Origin: Marinilabiliales bacterium
GTDB taxonomy: Bacteria > Bacteroidota > Bacteroidia > Bacteroidales > BM520
Length of the DNA stretch: 38,421 nucleotides
Assembly: GCA_002869405.1 (NCBI GenBank)
Contig: PKSY01000068.1
Location: 1-38,421 of the forward strand
Reading direction: 5' to 3'
Shown: piece after piece, positions 1 to 7,776 of the stretch
How positions within the stretch are numbered: position 1 is the first letter of the stretch
How the letters are laid out: every line of letters begins with the position of its first letter
Made by a program: the position numbers and the translations under genes
Notes under the pieces: generated by a model
Told to the model about the DNA's origin: nothing
Databases searched by the model: none
The model's input: the letters and a program-made list of their open reading frames with translations, nothing else

Positions 1-91
1 AAGCCCTGATGGCTACAACAACTTACTACCTTGTAGTTACAGATTACTGTGGTGTAATTACTACAAATGAAGTAACTATTACAGTATATGA
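1..91 (+). repeat. 91-bp exact direct repeat, copy 1
   Basis: Bases 1-91 are identical to 253-343, an offset of 252 bp (84 codons). The copies lie in equivalent places of consecutive type 1 Ig-like units of the surface protein. Identity at synonymous positions suggests recent duplication or gene conversion. The repeat may extend left beyond the window. Confidence 0.95.
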
Positions 92-3000
92 TGAGTTTGT
101 TGCAAGTATCGCAGCCGACCAGACAATATGTTACAACACTGTACCTGAAGCACTGACTTCTACAGTCAGCGGTGGTATGGGCGAGTACACATATCAGTGG
201 TACGAAGGCGAAACAGCTATCGAAGGCGCTACAGCTGCTACATATCAGCCTGAAGCCCTGATGGCTACAACAACTTACTACCTTGTAGTTACAGATTACT
301 GTGGTGTAATTACTACAAATGAAGTAACTATTACAGTATATGAAGACCTCGCTGCAACTGCTGCAGCCGATCAGACTATCTGTTACGGTACTGCTCCTGA
401 ACCAATCGTTGCAACTGCAACAGGTGGCGCAGGTAACTATACTTATCAGTGGCAGGTTGAAGGTGAAGATGGATTTATCAATATTGAAAATGCTTCTGAC
501 GCTACATATCAGCCGGAAACAATTTACGCTGCTACAAATTACCAGTGTGTTGTTACCGACGACTGTGGTACAGTTACTACCAACGTTGTGAATATCACAA
601 TGTATGAAGAGTTCCTGGCTACTGCAGCTGCTGATCAGGTGATTTGCTACGGTACAACTCCTGAGCCTATCGTTGCTACTGCAACAGGAGGCCTCGGTAA
701 CTATACTTACCAGTGGCAGATTGAAGGCGAAGACGGATTTATCAATATTGAAAATGCTTCTGACGCTACATATCAGCCGGAAACAATTTACGCTGAAACT
801 GATTATCAGTGTGTTGTTACTGACTTCTGTGGTACTGTTACTACTAATGTAGTTAGCATTACTATGTACGAAGATGTTGTAGTTACAATTGCTGCTGACC
901 AGCTGATTTGCTACTTCACAGCTCCGGAACCATTAACATCTGTTGTTACAGGTGGTGCAGGAAACTACACTTACCAGTGGCAGATTGAAGGTGAAGAAGG
1001 CTTTATGGATATCGAAGGCGCAACTGATGCAACATATCAGCCTGAAGCACTTACCGGTGAAGCTCACTATCAGTTAGTGGTAACTGATGATTGTGGTACT
1101 TTCACTTCCAATATGGTGATGATTACAATTATTCCATTGCCAACTGCTGATGCAGGTGACGATCAGTATGTATGTGAGGCTGACGATGTACAGCTTGACG
1201 GATACGCTGAAAATGCCGGTTCTGTAATGTGGACTACTTCAGGTGACGGTACTTTTGTAGACGCTACTCTCCTGGATGCAGTTTATATGCCTGGTGCTGA
1301 TGATGTTGACGCAGGATCTGTTGTACTTACACTCACTGCTTATGCTGTTGAGCCTTGTACTGACAGTGACATGGATATGGTAACTATTGACTTCGCTCCA
1401 TCAGTAACTGCTAATGCAGGTGAGGATGGAACAATTTGCGAAGGTGATACTTACCAGACAATGGGCTTCACAACAGCTGCCAACTCTATTATGTGGAGTA
1501 CAGCCGGTGACGGTTCATTTGACGATCCTACTTCTATTGCTGCTGTTTATACTCCCGGTGCTGCTGATATCGCTGCAGGATCTGTAATCCTCACTATGGG
1601 TGCTGAACCAATTGGTCCTTGTACTCAGTGGGCTTACGATGATGTTGAAGTAACTATTGTTCCGAATCCGACTGTTAACGCCGGACCTGACGCAACAATC
1701 TGTGGTACTTCTACTCACGTATTGAGCGCAACTGCAACAAACTATATGACTGCCCTCTGGAGTACAGATGGTGACGGTGAATTCGATAACCCAGCCAGTC
1801 TTACTGCTGAATATACTCCCGGTGCTAATGATATCGCCAATGGTGGTGCCACTCTGACACTCACTATTACCGGTTATGCACCATGTTATGTTGAGCTTAC
1901 CGACATGGTTGAACTGACTATCATTCCATTACCTGAAGTATTTGCCGGTGAAGATGCATTTACTTGTGAAGGCCTTGCCTACACTATTGCTGATGCAACT
2001 GCTGCCAATGCTTCTATAATGTGGACTACAGACGGTACAGGAACATTTGATGATCCTACGCTTGTGAATCCTACTTATACTCCAAGTGGTGTTGACCTTG
2101 CAATGGGTGTTGTTACACTTACTATGACAGGTACTAACGGCGATCCTTGTAATGACGAGGTTATGGATTCCATGGAGCTGACAGTTCAGAATGCACCTAC
2201 TATTAATGGTGGTCCTAATCAGGATCTCTGTGAAAATGATGTAGCTGATCTGTATGCTATTGCTGAGAATTATCTTAACGTTGAATGGACAACATCAGGT
2301 GATGGTACATTCGGTGATCCTTCACTCCTTGAAACAGCTTATACTCCTGGTACAAATGATATTGCAGGTGGCGAAGTTGTGCTTACAATTACTGCTTATG
2401 GTGAATCTGTTTGTGGTAATGTCAGCGACGACGTAATCGTTACCATCGCAATGCGTCCTGATGTATTTGCAGGTGAAGATACCAAGGTATGTGAAGGTGA
2501 AAGCCTTGAACTGACAGAAGCTACAGCTGACAATTTTGTATCAGTATTGTGGACTACTGCCGGTGACGGTACTTTCGATGATGCTACTGCCGTAAATCCT
2601 GTTTATACACCCGGTGATTTCGACATCATGTATGGTTCTGTTGAACTTACTATCACTGCTGAAGCATATGCTGCATGTGGCGGTACAGTTGATGATGCAA
2701 TTGTTGTTAGTATTGACAAAGCTCCGGAACAGCCTGATATGCCAATGGGTGACGAACATACTTGTGTTTACACCGTTAGTTCAATCTATGAAGTTGATGC
2801 CGTAACAGGTGCCAACGGATATACCTGGGAGATTTCTCCTGAAGAGGCCGGAACTATTGAAGGCGCCGGTGCTGAAGCTACCGTAACCTGGAATGCTGAC
2901 TTTATCGGAACATGTGTGATCCGTGTGAAAGCGTTTAACGACTGTGGTGAAAGCGACTGGTCTGATGGTATCGAAGTACTCCACGACGAGTGTGTTGGAA

Positions 3001-3260
3001 TCGACGAAGGCAATGATATTCATATCAATATCTTCCCGAACCCGACTACCGGAGTGTTTACTGTGACTATCGAAGGTCTTAACGAAGGTGTGGAACTCTC
3101 TGTTATGAATTACGACGGACGTCTGATTCATACTGAAACTCTCGAAAATGTTAGCAATTACGAACATAACTTTAATCTTACACAATACCCCACAGGGGTT
3201 TACTTCCTGCGTCTGCAGGGCGACAACTTCCTGAAGGTAGAACGTATTGTTGTTCGTTAG
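1..3260 (+). CDS. Giant T9SS-secreted Ig-like repeat surface protein (5' end outside window)
   Basis: The frame is open from the first complete codon at position 3, so the gene starts upstream and the signal peptide is not visible. Two repeat families are read directly. Units of type 1 begin near 90, 342, 606 and 870, after a partial unit at the edge; each has an ADQxICY start, a YTYQW core and a TDxCG end. Six units of type 2 begin at 1134, 1398, 1662, 1926, 2190 and 2454, each with a GxDxxxC start, a WTTxGDGTF core and a YTPGxxD stretch. Each unit has two conserved Cys that could pair. A PKD/Fn3-like domain lies about 2721-2990, then a type A T9SS sorting domain (about 3000-3260) with the FPNPTTG motif and the PTGVYFLRL strand. 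By family knowledge such proteins cross the outer membrane through T9SS and are anchored to surface glycan or released. Adhesion is an inference. A terminator follows directly. Confidence 0.93.
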   Translation, partial: ALMATTTYYLVVTDYCGVITTNEVTITVYDEFVASIAADQTICYNTVPEALTSTVSGGMGEYTYQWYEGETAIEGATAATYQPEALMATTTYYLVVTDYCGVITTNEVTITVYEDLAATAAADQTICYGTAPEPIVATATGGAGNYTYQWQVEGEDGFINIENASDATYQPETIYAATNYQCVVTDDCGTVTTNVVNITMYEEFLATAAADQVICYGTTPEPIVATATGGLGNYTYQWQIEGEDGFINIENASDATYQPETIYAETDYQCVVTDFCGTVTTNVVSITMYEDVVVTIAADQLICYFTAPEPLTSVVTGGAGNYTYQWQIEGEEGFMDIEGATDATYQPEALTGEAHYQLVVTDDCGTFTSNMVMITIIPLPTADAGDDQYVCEADDVQLDGYAENAGSVMWTTSGDGTFVDATLLDAVYMPGADDVDAGSVVLTLTAYAVEPCTDSDMDMVTIDFAPSVTANAGEDGTICEGDTYQTMGFTTAANSIMWSTAGDGSFDDPTSIAAVYTPGAADIAAGSVILTMGAEPIGPCTQWAYDDVEVTIVPNPTVNAGPDATICGTSTHVLSATATNYMTALWSTDGDGEFDNPASLTAEYTPGANDIANGGATLTLTITGYAPCYVELTDMVELTIIPLPEVFAGEDAFTCEGLAYTIADATAANASIMWTTDGTGTFDDPTLVNPTYTPSGVDLAMGVVTLTMTGTNGDPCNDEVMDSMELTVQNAPTINGGPNQDLCENDVADLYAIAENYLNVEWTTSGDGTFGDPSLLETAYTPGTNDIAGGEVVLTITAYGESVCGNVSDDVIVTIAMRPDVFAGEDTKVCEGESLELTEATADNFVSVLWTTAGDGTFDDATAVNPVYTPGDFDIMYGSVELTITAEAYAACGGTVDDAIVVSIDKAPEQPDMPMGDEHTCVYTVSSIYEVDAVTGANGYTWEISPEEAGTIEGAGAEATVTWNADFIGTCVIRVKAFNDCGESDWSDGIEVLHDECVGIDEGNDIHINIFPNPTTGVFTVTIEGLNEGVELSVMNYDGRLIHTETLENVSNYEHNFNLTQYPTGVYFLRLQGDNFLKVERIVVR
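253..343 (+). repeat. 91-bp exact direct repeat, copy 2
   Basis: This is identical to bases 1-91. The match stops at base 344, where the next unit diverges. It lies within the coding region for the repetitive T9SS protein. Confidence 0.95.
471..531 (+). repeat. 61-bp exact direct repeat, copy 1
   Basis: This stretch is identical to 735-795, an offset of 264 bp (88 codons). It encodes the insert with the NIENASDATYQPE motif, shared by the second and third complete type 1 units. Confidence 0.92.
735..795 (+). repeat. 61-bp exact direct repeat, copy 2
   Basis: This is the second copy of the 471-531 sequence, in the next 88-residue unit of the same gene. The flanks differ at 470/734 and 532/796. 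Confidence 0.92.
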
Positions 3261-3278
3261 CAGCTTTTCTGAATAAGT

Positions 3279-3313
3279 AAAAAGCGGGGCCGGAAACGAC
3301 CCCGCTTTTTTTT
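3279..3313 (+). terminator. Rho-independent terminator of the repeat-protein gene
   Basis: A GC-rich stem (GCGGGG pairing with CCCCGC) with a short GGAAAC-type loop is flanked by an A run on the left and eight or more T on the right. It starts about 19 bp after the TAG stop of the surface protein gene. Confidence 0.93.
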
Positions 3314-3412
3314 ATATCTTTATGGTACACTATGGGGCCACACTACCCCTGTGAAAAGAATATTCGAAAAACATTGTTTTGAGGCCTTTTTCGGCTTTAA
3401 AACCTAAAAGCG

Positions 3413-4018
3413 ATGATTATGTCAGAAAATACCGAACGTACGCTCAGAAAGGCTTTTTTTGCTTATTTAATCCTCATGTTTTCTTTTTCAGCACATGCTC
3501 AGGTGATGAATACTCAGGTGAAAACAATATTTGCAAACTTTAATACTACGTTGCTTCTGAATATTGATAATTCAGCCGTAGAGTTTGAGTTTAATACTTT
3601 TGAGGATTACCATAATGGTGTGGGATCGCATAACGGAGACTATTACTCCGAGGGTAGTATCGCCGCAACCACAAACTGGGAGTTATCTTTCATGGCTGCG
3701 GAGCCGTTTCTGCATGATGACGGGGTTACGACAATGCCTCTGGATAATCTTGGCGTAACTGTTAAATGGACTGGATATAATAAGGTGAAGAACAGGGCTA
3801 AGAATCAGGCTAAAGCACTTGAATCAAGTGAAGTTACGCTTATCGAGCAGCAGGGAAATAAATCCAATGCCGGAGATGAAACTGCCAATAGTTTTATTCT
3901 ATACTGGCAACTTGGCACGGGCGATGGAAATATGAACAGCCAGTCTATCTTCGATCAGGACCTTAAAAAAGGAAGTTATTCTACGAGTGTGGAGTTTATT
4001 GTAAGTGAAGCATTATAA
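3413..4018 (+). CDS. Secreted protein of unknown function, about 200 aa
   Basis: I do not recognise the family. Translation can start at 3413 or at the in-frame ATG at 3419; the latter gives a compact signal peptide with an FFAYLILMFSFS core and cleavage expected after AHAQ. The mature part, about 170 residues, is rich in alternating hydrophobic and polar residues (for example WELSFMA and FILYWQLG) and ends in a probable beta strand (SVEFIVSEAL), which suggests an all-beta secreted domain. It contains no Cys, no transmembrane segment after the signal peptide and no T9SS sorting domain. The gene stands alone between two terminators, so it is probably transcribed by itself; no good promoter was found, only a TATCTTTA at 3315-3322 next to the upstream terminator. 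A pilin-like or outer-membrane-associated subunit is possible but only speculation. Confidence 0.8.
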   Translation: MIMSENTERTLRKAFFAYLILMFSFSAHAQVMNTQVKTIFANFNTTLLLNIDNSAVEFEFNTFEDYHNGVGSHNGDYYSEGSIAATTNWELSFMAAEPFLHDDGVTTMPLDNLGVTVKWTGYNKVKNRAKNQAKALESSEVTLIEQQGNKSNAGDETANSFILYWQLGTGDGNMNSQSIFDQDLKKGSYSTSVEFIVSEAL

Positions 4019-4021
4019 ATG

Positions 4022-4050
4022 AAAAAAGCACCTCATTAAGGTGCTTTTTT
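4022..4050. terminator. Bidirectional intrinsic terminator
   Basis: The hairpin AGCACCT/AGGTGCT with a CATTA loop is flanked by six A on the left and six T on the right, so it can act on both strands. It serves the secreted-protein gene on the plus strand (stop at 4018) and the tRNA-Lys transcript on the minus strand (3' end at 4054). Confidence 0.9.
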
Positions 4051-4053
4051 CAG

Positions 4054-4126
4054 TGATTGAGCCGGGGCTCGAACCCGGGACCCTATGCTTAAAAGGCATA
4101 TGCTCTACCAACTGAGCTACTCAATC
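4054..4126 (-). tRNA. tRNA-Lys (anticodon UUU)
   Basis: The minus strand folds as a complete 73-nt cloverleaf. It has a 7-bp acceptor stem (GATTGAG/CTCAATC), a D arm with AGTTGGTA, anticodon stem TATGC/GCATA with loop CTTTTAA, variable loop GGGTC, and a T arm with loop TTCGAGC and stem CCGGG/CCCGG. The discriminator base is A. The 3' CCA is not encoded, so it must be added by the tRNA nucleotidyltransferase. A near-perfect Bacteroidota promoter lies upstream and an intrinsic terminator directly downstream, so this is a single-gene transcript. Confidence 0.97.
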
Positions 4127-4141
4127 TCCCGTTTGGGACTG

Positions 4142-4171
4142 CAAAGATACAGGTAAAATTTAAATCTCCAA
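4142..4171 (-). promoter_or_regulatory. Bacteroidota-type promoter of tRNA-Lys
   Basis: On the minus strand TTG (4171-4169) is followed by 19 nt and then TATCTTTG (4149-4142). This matches the -33/-7 consensus of the Bacteroidota housekeeping sigma factor. The -7 box ends 15 bp before the tRNA 5' end. Confidence 0.85.
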
Positions 4172-4253
4172 GTCCAAATCCTTAATATCTTAAGCTTGAA
4201 TTTTTATTTTATTGAAAATCAGTTTTCTATAAATGAAATTTCTTTGCAAAAAG

Positions 4254-4862
4254 TTAAATTTTGCCCTTTCCTTCACGAATAACCTCGACTTCACCGCTGG
4301 TGCAATCCAGAATTGTAGAGGGTTGATTGTCCCCATATCCGGCATCAATAACCAGGTCCACAAGCTGATTATATTTCTCATGAATAAGTTCCGGGTCAGT
4401 AGTGTATTCAATGACCTCATCATCATCATGAACAGATGTGGACATAATAGGATTTCCCAGTTCTTCAACAATGGCTCTTGTGATAGCGCAGTCAGGCACC
4501 CTGATACCTACGGTTTTCTTTTTGTTTTTGAAAATCTTTGGCACATTGTTGTTGGCTTCCAGGATGAATGTATAAGGACCCGGTAAAACAGCCCGCATCA
4601 TTTTATACACGGGATTTGATATCGGCTTGGCATAATCAGAGAGCTGACTTAAATCGTGGCAAATAAAAGAGAGATTTACCTTATCGCCTTTAATGCCTTT
4701 GATTTGTTTTACTCTTTCAACGGCTCTGGGGTTAGAAATGTCGCAACCGATGCCATATATGGTGTCGGTAGGGTATATAATCACACCTCCGTCGCGCAGG
4801 CAGTCCACCACCTGACGGATATGTTTAGGATTCGGGTTTTCAGGGAAAATTCTGATCAGCAT
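4254..4862 (-). CDS. yciO: YciO/TsaC-family (YrdC fold) L-threonylcarbamoyl-AMP synthase-like protein
   Basis: This 202-residue YrdC-domain protein matches the E. coli YciO pattern along its whole length as I remember it: a GGVIIYPTDTIYGIG nucleotide/threonine site near residues 27-41, LSFICHDLS near 66, LPGPYTFIL near 92, VGIRVPD near 114, STSVH near 137 and an STILDCTSGEVEVIREGKG end. YrdC proteins make threonylcarbamoyl-AMP from Thr, bicarbonate and ATP for tRNA t6A37. It lacks the C-terminal Sua5 domain. YciO in E. coli is a poor substitute for TsaC, so whether this is the main t6A enzyme here cannot be decided from the window. I chose ATG at 4862 over the TTG at 4868. The gene starts 24 nt after the 3' end of the SRP RNA on the same strand and no separate promoter is visible. 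Confidence 0.88.
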   Translation of the reverse strand: MLIRIFPENPNPKHIRQVVDCLRDGGVIIYPTDTIYGIGCDISNPRAVERVKQIKGIKGDKVNLSFICHDLSQLSDYAKPISNPVYKMMRAVLPGPYTFILEANNNVPKIFKNKKKTVGIRVPDCAITRAIVEELGNPIMSTSVHDDDEVIEYTTDPELIHEKYNQLVDLVIDAGYGDNQPSTILDCTSGEVEVIREGKGKI

Positions 4863-4886
4863 ACACAATATTTTAAATACAAAAAA

Positions 4887-4986
4887 CGGGTAAGCTACTT
4901 ACATCGCACCGCTACGACCGCCTACCCTTGCTTCCTTCCGGACCTGGGGGAGTTCAGCGGGAGCTGGTCGTATAAGACTTACCCGG
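4887..4986 (-). ncRNA. ffs: Signal recognition particle RNA, small bacterial type (4.5S)
   Basis: The minus strand carries the universal SRP helix 8 signature CAGGTCCGGAAGGAAGCA (around 4948-4930), including the GGAA tetraloop and the A-rich asymmetric internal loop that bind Ffh. The 5' CCGGGTAAG and the 3' CTTACCCG pair to close a rod of about 100 nt with no Alu domain. A T6 run follows the closing helix at 4886-4881 and may end the transcript. The RNA partners Ffh in co-translational membrane targeting. Confidence 0.94.
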
Positions 4987-4990
4987 ACGG

Positions 4991-5019
4991 CAAAAATACA
5001 AAAAATTATTAATCACCAA
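4991..5019 (-). promoter_or_regulatory. Bacteroidota-type promoter of SRP RNA
   Basis: On the minus strand TTG (5019-5017) is followed by 18 nt and TATTTTTG (4998-4991). The RNA 5' end at about 4986 lies a few bases downstream, as expected from a -7 box. Confidence 0.82.
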
Positions 5020-5092
5020 GAAAATGCATTCTTTTTCTCCACTTTAAAGGGATTTATTAAATTTGTAGAACGTTGAACTAATACACTGTCTC

Positions 5093-5635
5093 ATGAATAC
5101 CCCAACTACAAAGCCCGGCCTCGGAAGTTATATGCTTCGCTACGGCCTTATGATTGCTGCAATTCAAATTGTTGTTTTGTTGATTTTTTATCTTTTGGAT
5201 TTCAATCCTTTTACTCCCGGGAAATCCATTATTAACCTTCTCGTAAACCTTCTTGTTAATGTAATTATCTTGCGTGTGGCAATGATAAAATACCGACAGG
5301 TAAATATGGAGGGTCGAATAACATTCGGGCAACTTTTTGTTCTGGGTGCACTCATCTTAGTATTTTCCGGAGCAGTAGCATCACTGTTTAGTTTTGCTTT
5401 TTATACTTATTATGAGCCTGATCTTATGATGCGTTACGCTCAGGATGCACTGGAATCATATGAAGGTAGGATTCCTGAAGTGCAATTCGAAAGAATGGAG
5501 GAACGAATGATGGACGGTGTAGAAAATGCTATGTCCCTTTGGCGTATTTTACTAAATATTGCAATTTCTTCAGTAGTTATCTCTGCCATTGTATCTCTTT
5601 TCATTAAAAAAGATACTACCCTGATACCTGAATAG
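5093..5635 (+). CDS. DUF4199 membrane protein
   Basis: This 180-residue protein resembles DUF4199, a Bacteroidota family of unknown function. Four hydrophobic segments are visible near residues 17-37, 44-63, 78-101 and 150-170. A charged region of about 40 residues between the third and fourth segments (YYEPDLMMRYAQ onward) is the usual soluble loop. It is followed after 3 bp by a GT2 glycosyltransferase, a common partner, and probably opens the long plus-strand transcript. A possible -7 box (TAAATTTG, 5058-5065) precedes it without a clear -33 partner. Its biochemical role is not known. Confidence 0.82.
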   Translation: MNTPTTKPGLGSYMLRYGLMIAAIQIVVLLIFYLLDFNPFTPGKSIINLLVNLLVNVIILRVAMIKYRQVNMEGRITFGQLFVLGALILVFSGAVASLFSFAFYTYYEPDLMMRYAQDALESYEGRIPEVQFERMEERMMDGVENAMSLWRILLNIAISSVVISAIVSLFIKKDTTLIPE

Positions 5636-5638
5636 TTT

Positions 5639-6601
5639 ATGTCTGAATCTATACAATTAAGTGTTGTTGTCCCTTTGTACAATGAAGAGGAGTCATTACC
5701 ACGCCTTATAGAGTGGATTGATGAAGTTTTGTCGGTCCACTCATATCATTATGAGGTGGTGCTGGTCGACGACGGAAGTAGTGATAAGAGCTGGGAAATA
5801 GTATGTGACCTGCGCAGGAAGTATGCTTTTGTACGTGGCATACGTTTTCAGCGGAATTACGGGAAAGCAGCAGCGCTGAATGAAGGCTTTAAGGCTGCAG
5901 GAGGAGATGTGGTAATAACCATGGATGCTGATCTTCAGGACAGTCCGGAGGAGATTCCTGAACTGTACCGTATGATTACGGAAGAACAGTTTGATTTGGT
6001 GAGCGGATGGAAAAAGAAACGCTATGACTCATTTCACAAGCGCTTTCCTTCGAAGTTTTACAATGGTATTACCCGCATGGTATCGGGTATAAAGCTTCAT
6101 GACTTCAACTGCGGCCTGAAAGCATACCGCCTGCAGGTAGTAAAAAGCATTGAAGTGTATGGAGAGATGCACCGATACATTCCCCTGATTGCAAAAAAAG
6201 CAGGCTTCAGGAAAATAGGGGAGAAGGTGGTGCAACACCGTAAGCGTGAATTCGGGGAGCCCAAGTATGAGAGTTTTTCAAGAGGTATAAAGGGAATTCT
6301 TGACCTGATATCGCTGACCTTTATGCATCGTTTCGGCAAACGACCGATGCATGTCTTTGGCTTTGGAGGTTCATTGCTGTTTATCATTGGTTTTCTGATT
6401 TTTTTATGGCTCGCAATAGCTAAGTTTGTATTAAATCAATATGGCATGACCGACAGGCCGTTGTTTTATTTTGGTTTGTTATGTATGGTTATCGGGACGC
6501 AGCTTTTCATTGCGGGATTTTTAGGTGAGATGATAACGCGCAGTGCCGCCGACAGGAACAAGTATCTTATATTGGAGCGAAAAGGTTGGGATGAAGAGTA
6601 A
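5639..6601 (+). CDS. Polyprenyl-phosphate glycosyltransferase, GT2 (DPM1/GtrB-like)
   Basis: This 320-residue GT2 enzyme has a cytoplasmic GT-A domain with VVVPLYNEEESLP at the N-terminus, LVDDGSSD near residue 41, the catalytic DXD-like MDADLQDSPEEIPELY near 98 and an EFGEPKYESFSRG stretch near 202. Two C-terminal membrane spans follow (about residues 236-262 and 270-298). Such enzymes move a sugar from a nucleotide donor to undecaprenyl phosphate or modify a lipid-linked glycan at the inner membrane. The start is 3 bp after the DUF4199 stop and the end overlaps the next glycosyltransferase by 11 bp, so translation is probably coupled. Donor and acceptor cannot be told from sequence. Confidence 0.9.
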   Translation: MSESIQLSVVVPLYNEEESLPRLIEWIDEVLSVHSYHYEVVLVDDGSSDKSWEIVCDLRRKYAFVRGIRFQRNYGKAAALNEGFKAAGGDVVITMDADLQDSPEEIPELYRMITEEQFDLVSGWKKKRYDSFHKRFPSKFYNGITRMVSGIKLHDFNCGLKAYRLQVVKSIEVYGEMHRYIPLIAKKAGFRKIGEKVVQHRKREFGEPKYESFSRGIKGILDLISLTFMHRFGKRPMHVFGFGGSLLFIIGFLIFLWLAIAKFVLNQYGMTDRPLFYFGLLCMVIGTQLFIAGFLGEMITRSAADRNKYLILERKGWDEE

Positions 6602-7727
6602 AAGAAGGGTTTTTATTATTGGCCCTGCTCATCCGTTACGGGGTGGGCTGGCAACTTTTAACCAGCGTTTTGCCGAAGAATTTTTAAATCAGGGGTACGA
6701 TGCAGAAATTTATAATTACAAACTGCAGTACCCCGGTATTTTTTTCCCGGGGAAGAGTCAGTATACTGATGAACCGGCTCCGGAAAGAGTTTTAATTCGA
6801 ACTATCATAAATTCAGTAAACCCTTTTAACTGGATTAAGGTTGGCCGGCAAATCCGCAGGGAAAGGCCTGATATTATTATTTTCAGATACTGGATGCCGT
6901 TTTTTGCCCCATGTATCGGAACAATCGCCCGAATAGTGAGAAAGAACAGATTTACCAGAATTCTGGCAATTGCAGATAATGTGATTCCTCATGAAAAAAG
7001 ACCCGGCGATTCCCTGCTGACAAAATATTTTGTGAGTTCCATGCATGGGTTTATCACAATGTCTGAAGCAGTAAAAGAGCAATTGCAGACATTTACATCA
7101 AAAAAGCCCATATTGTATAATCCGCATCCATTATATGATAATTTTGGTGAGGCTCTTGAAAAGAATGATGCCAAACTCGAGCTCGGGCTGAATACTGATA
7201 CAGATTACATACTTTTTTTTGGCTTCATCAGAGCCTATAAAGGTCTGGATATTTTGCTTGAAGCTTTTTCTGACCAAAGACTGGTGGAGAAAAATATAAA
7301 GCTACTTGTGGTTGGTGAGTTTTATGATGATGAGGAGAAATATTATCGCATTGTAAAAGCAAATAATCTTAGTGAAAGAATTGTATTTGTAAAAGATTTC
7401 GTTCCCGACAGCAGGGTGAAATATTATTTCTCGGCCTCGGAGATTGTTGCCCAGCCATATAAAGATGCCACACAAAGCGGAGTTACTCAAATTGCATATC
7501 ATTTCAATAAGCCCATGATTGTTACAAATGTAGGTGCCTTACCGGAAATGGTTCCTGACGGTAAGGTGGGATATGTAACCGATGTCTGTGCTGTTGCAGT
7601 TGCAGATGCTTTGCTAAAGTATTTTGATCATCCCGATAAGGAGCTTTTTATAGCTCATATAAAAGAGGAAAAGAGAAAGTATTCATGGGATAATTTTATT
7701 AAAAAAATTGTCGCTGAGTGTTGTTAG
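6591..7727 (+). CDS. Glycosyltransferase, GT4 family
   Basis: The protein has 378 residues if started at ATG 6591; an earlier in-frame ATG at 6543 would run 59 bp into the GT2 gene and adds no conserved sequence. The N-terminus GPAHPLRGGLATFNQRFAEEF is the typical acceptor-side glycine loop of GT4 enzymes. The C-terminal half shows FFGFIRAYKGLDILLEAF and the donor-binding stretch around QPYKDATQSGVTQIAYHF with the PMIVTNVGALPEMV end. No membrane spans are seen. It overlaps the GT2 gene (ATGA-type coupling), so the two probably act on the same glycan. A T8 tract lies in the gene at 7213-7220. Confidence 0.9.
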   Translation: MKSKRRVFIIGPAHPLRGGLATFNQRFAEEFLNQGYDAEIYNYKLQYPGIFFPGKSQYTDEPAPERVLIRTIINSVNPFNWIKVGRQIRRERPDIIIFRYWMPFFAPCIGTIARIVRKNRFTRILAIADNVIPHEKRPGDSLLTKYFVSSMHGFITMSEAVKEQLQTFTSKKPILYNPHPLYDNFGEALEKNDAKLELGLNTDTDYILFFGFIRAYKGLDILLEAFSDQRLVEKNIKLLVVGEFYDDEEKYYRIVKANNLSERIVFVKDFVPDSRVKYYFSASEIVAQPYKDATQSGVTQIAYHFNKPMIVTNVGALPEMVPDGKVGYVTDVCAVAVADALLKYFDHPDKELFIAHIKEEKRKYSWDNFIKKIVAECC

Positions 7728-7749
7728 ATTATTGAATTTTGTATCTTTG
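7721..7749 (+). promoter_or_regulatory. Bacteroidota-type promoter before the DNRLRE T9SS gene
   Basis: TTG (7721-7723), 18 nt, TATCTTTG (7742-7749). The -33 element lies in the last codons of the GT4 gene and the -7 box is 27 bp before the ATG at 7777. It could start a sub-transcript running into the heptose genes. Confidence 0.75.
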
Positions 7750-7776
7750 GATAGTTATCCTGAAACAAAATTGATC

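Noticed and set aside
1-1130. Tandem DNA repeats that might be read as a CRISPR-like array
   Set aside because: The repeats are 61-91 bp, in frame, spaced by 252 or 264 bp, and encode Ig-like protein units; there are no short spacers or cas genes.
4530-4560. A TGGCAC sequence considered as a sigma54 -24 box
   Set aside because: It lies within a coding gene, and no TTGC is present at the -12 distance.
4656-5012. Plus-strand open frame across the SRP RNA and the YciO gene
   Set aside because: It runs through a structured RNA gene and antisense to a recognised protein; its translation is not protein-like.
7213-7220. T8 tract in the GT4 gene considered as a phase-variation switch
   Set aside because: Eight T is a common length in this AT-rich sequence and the gene is intact; nothing else suggests switching.
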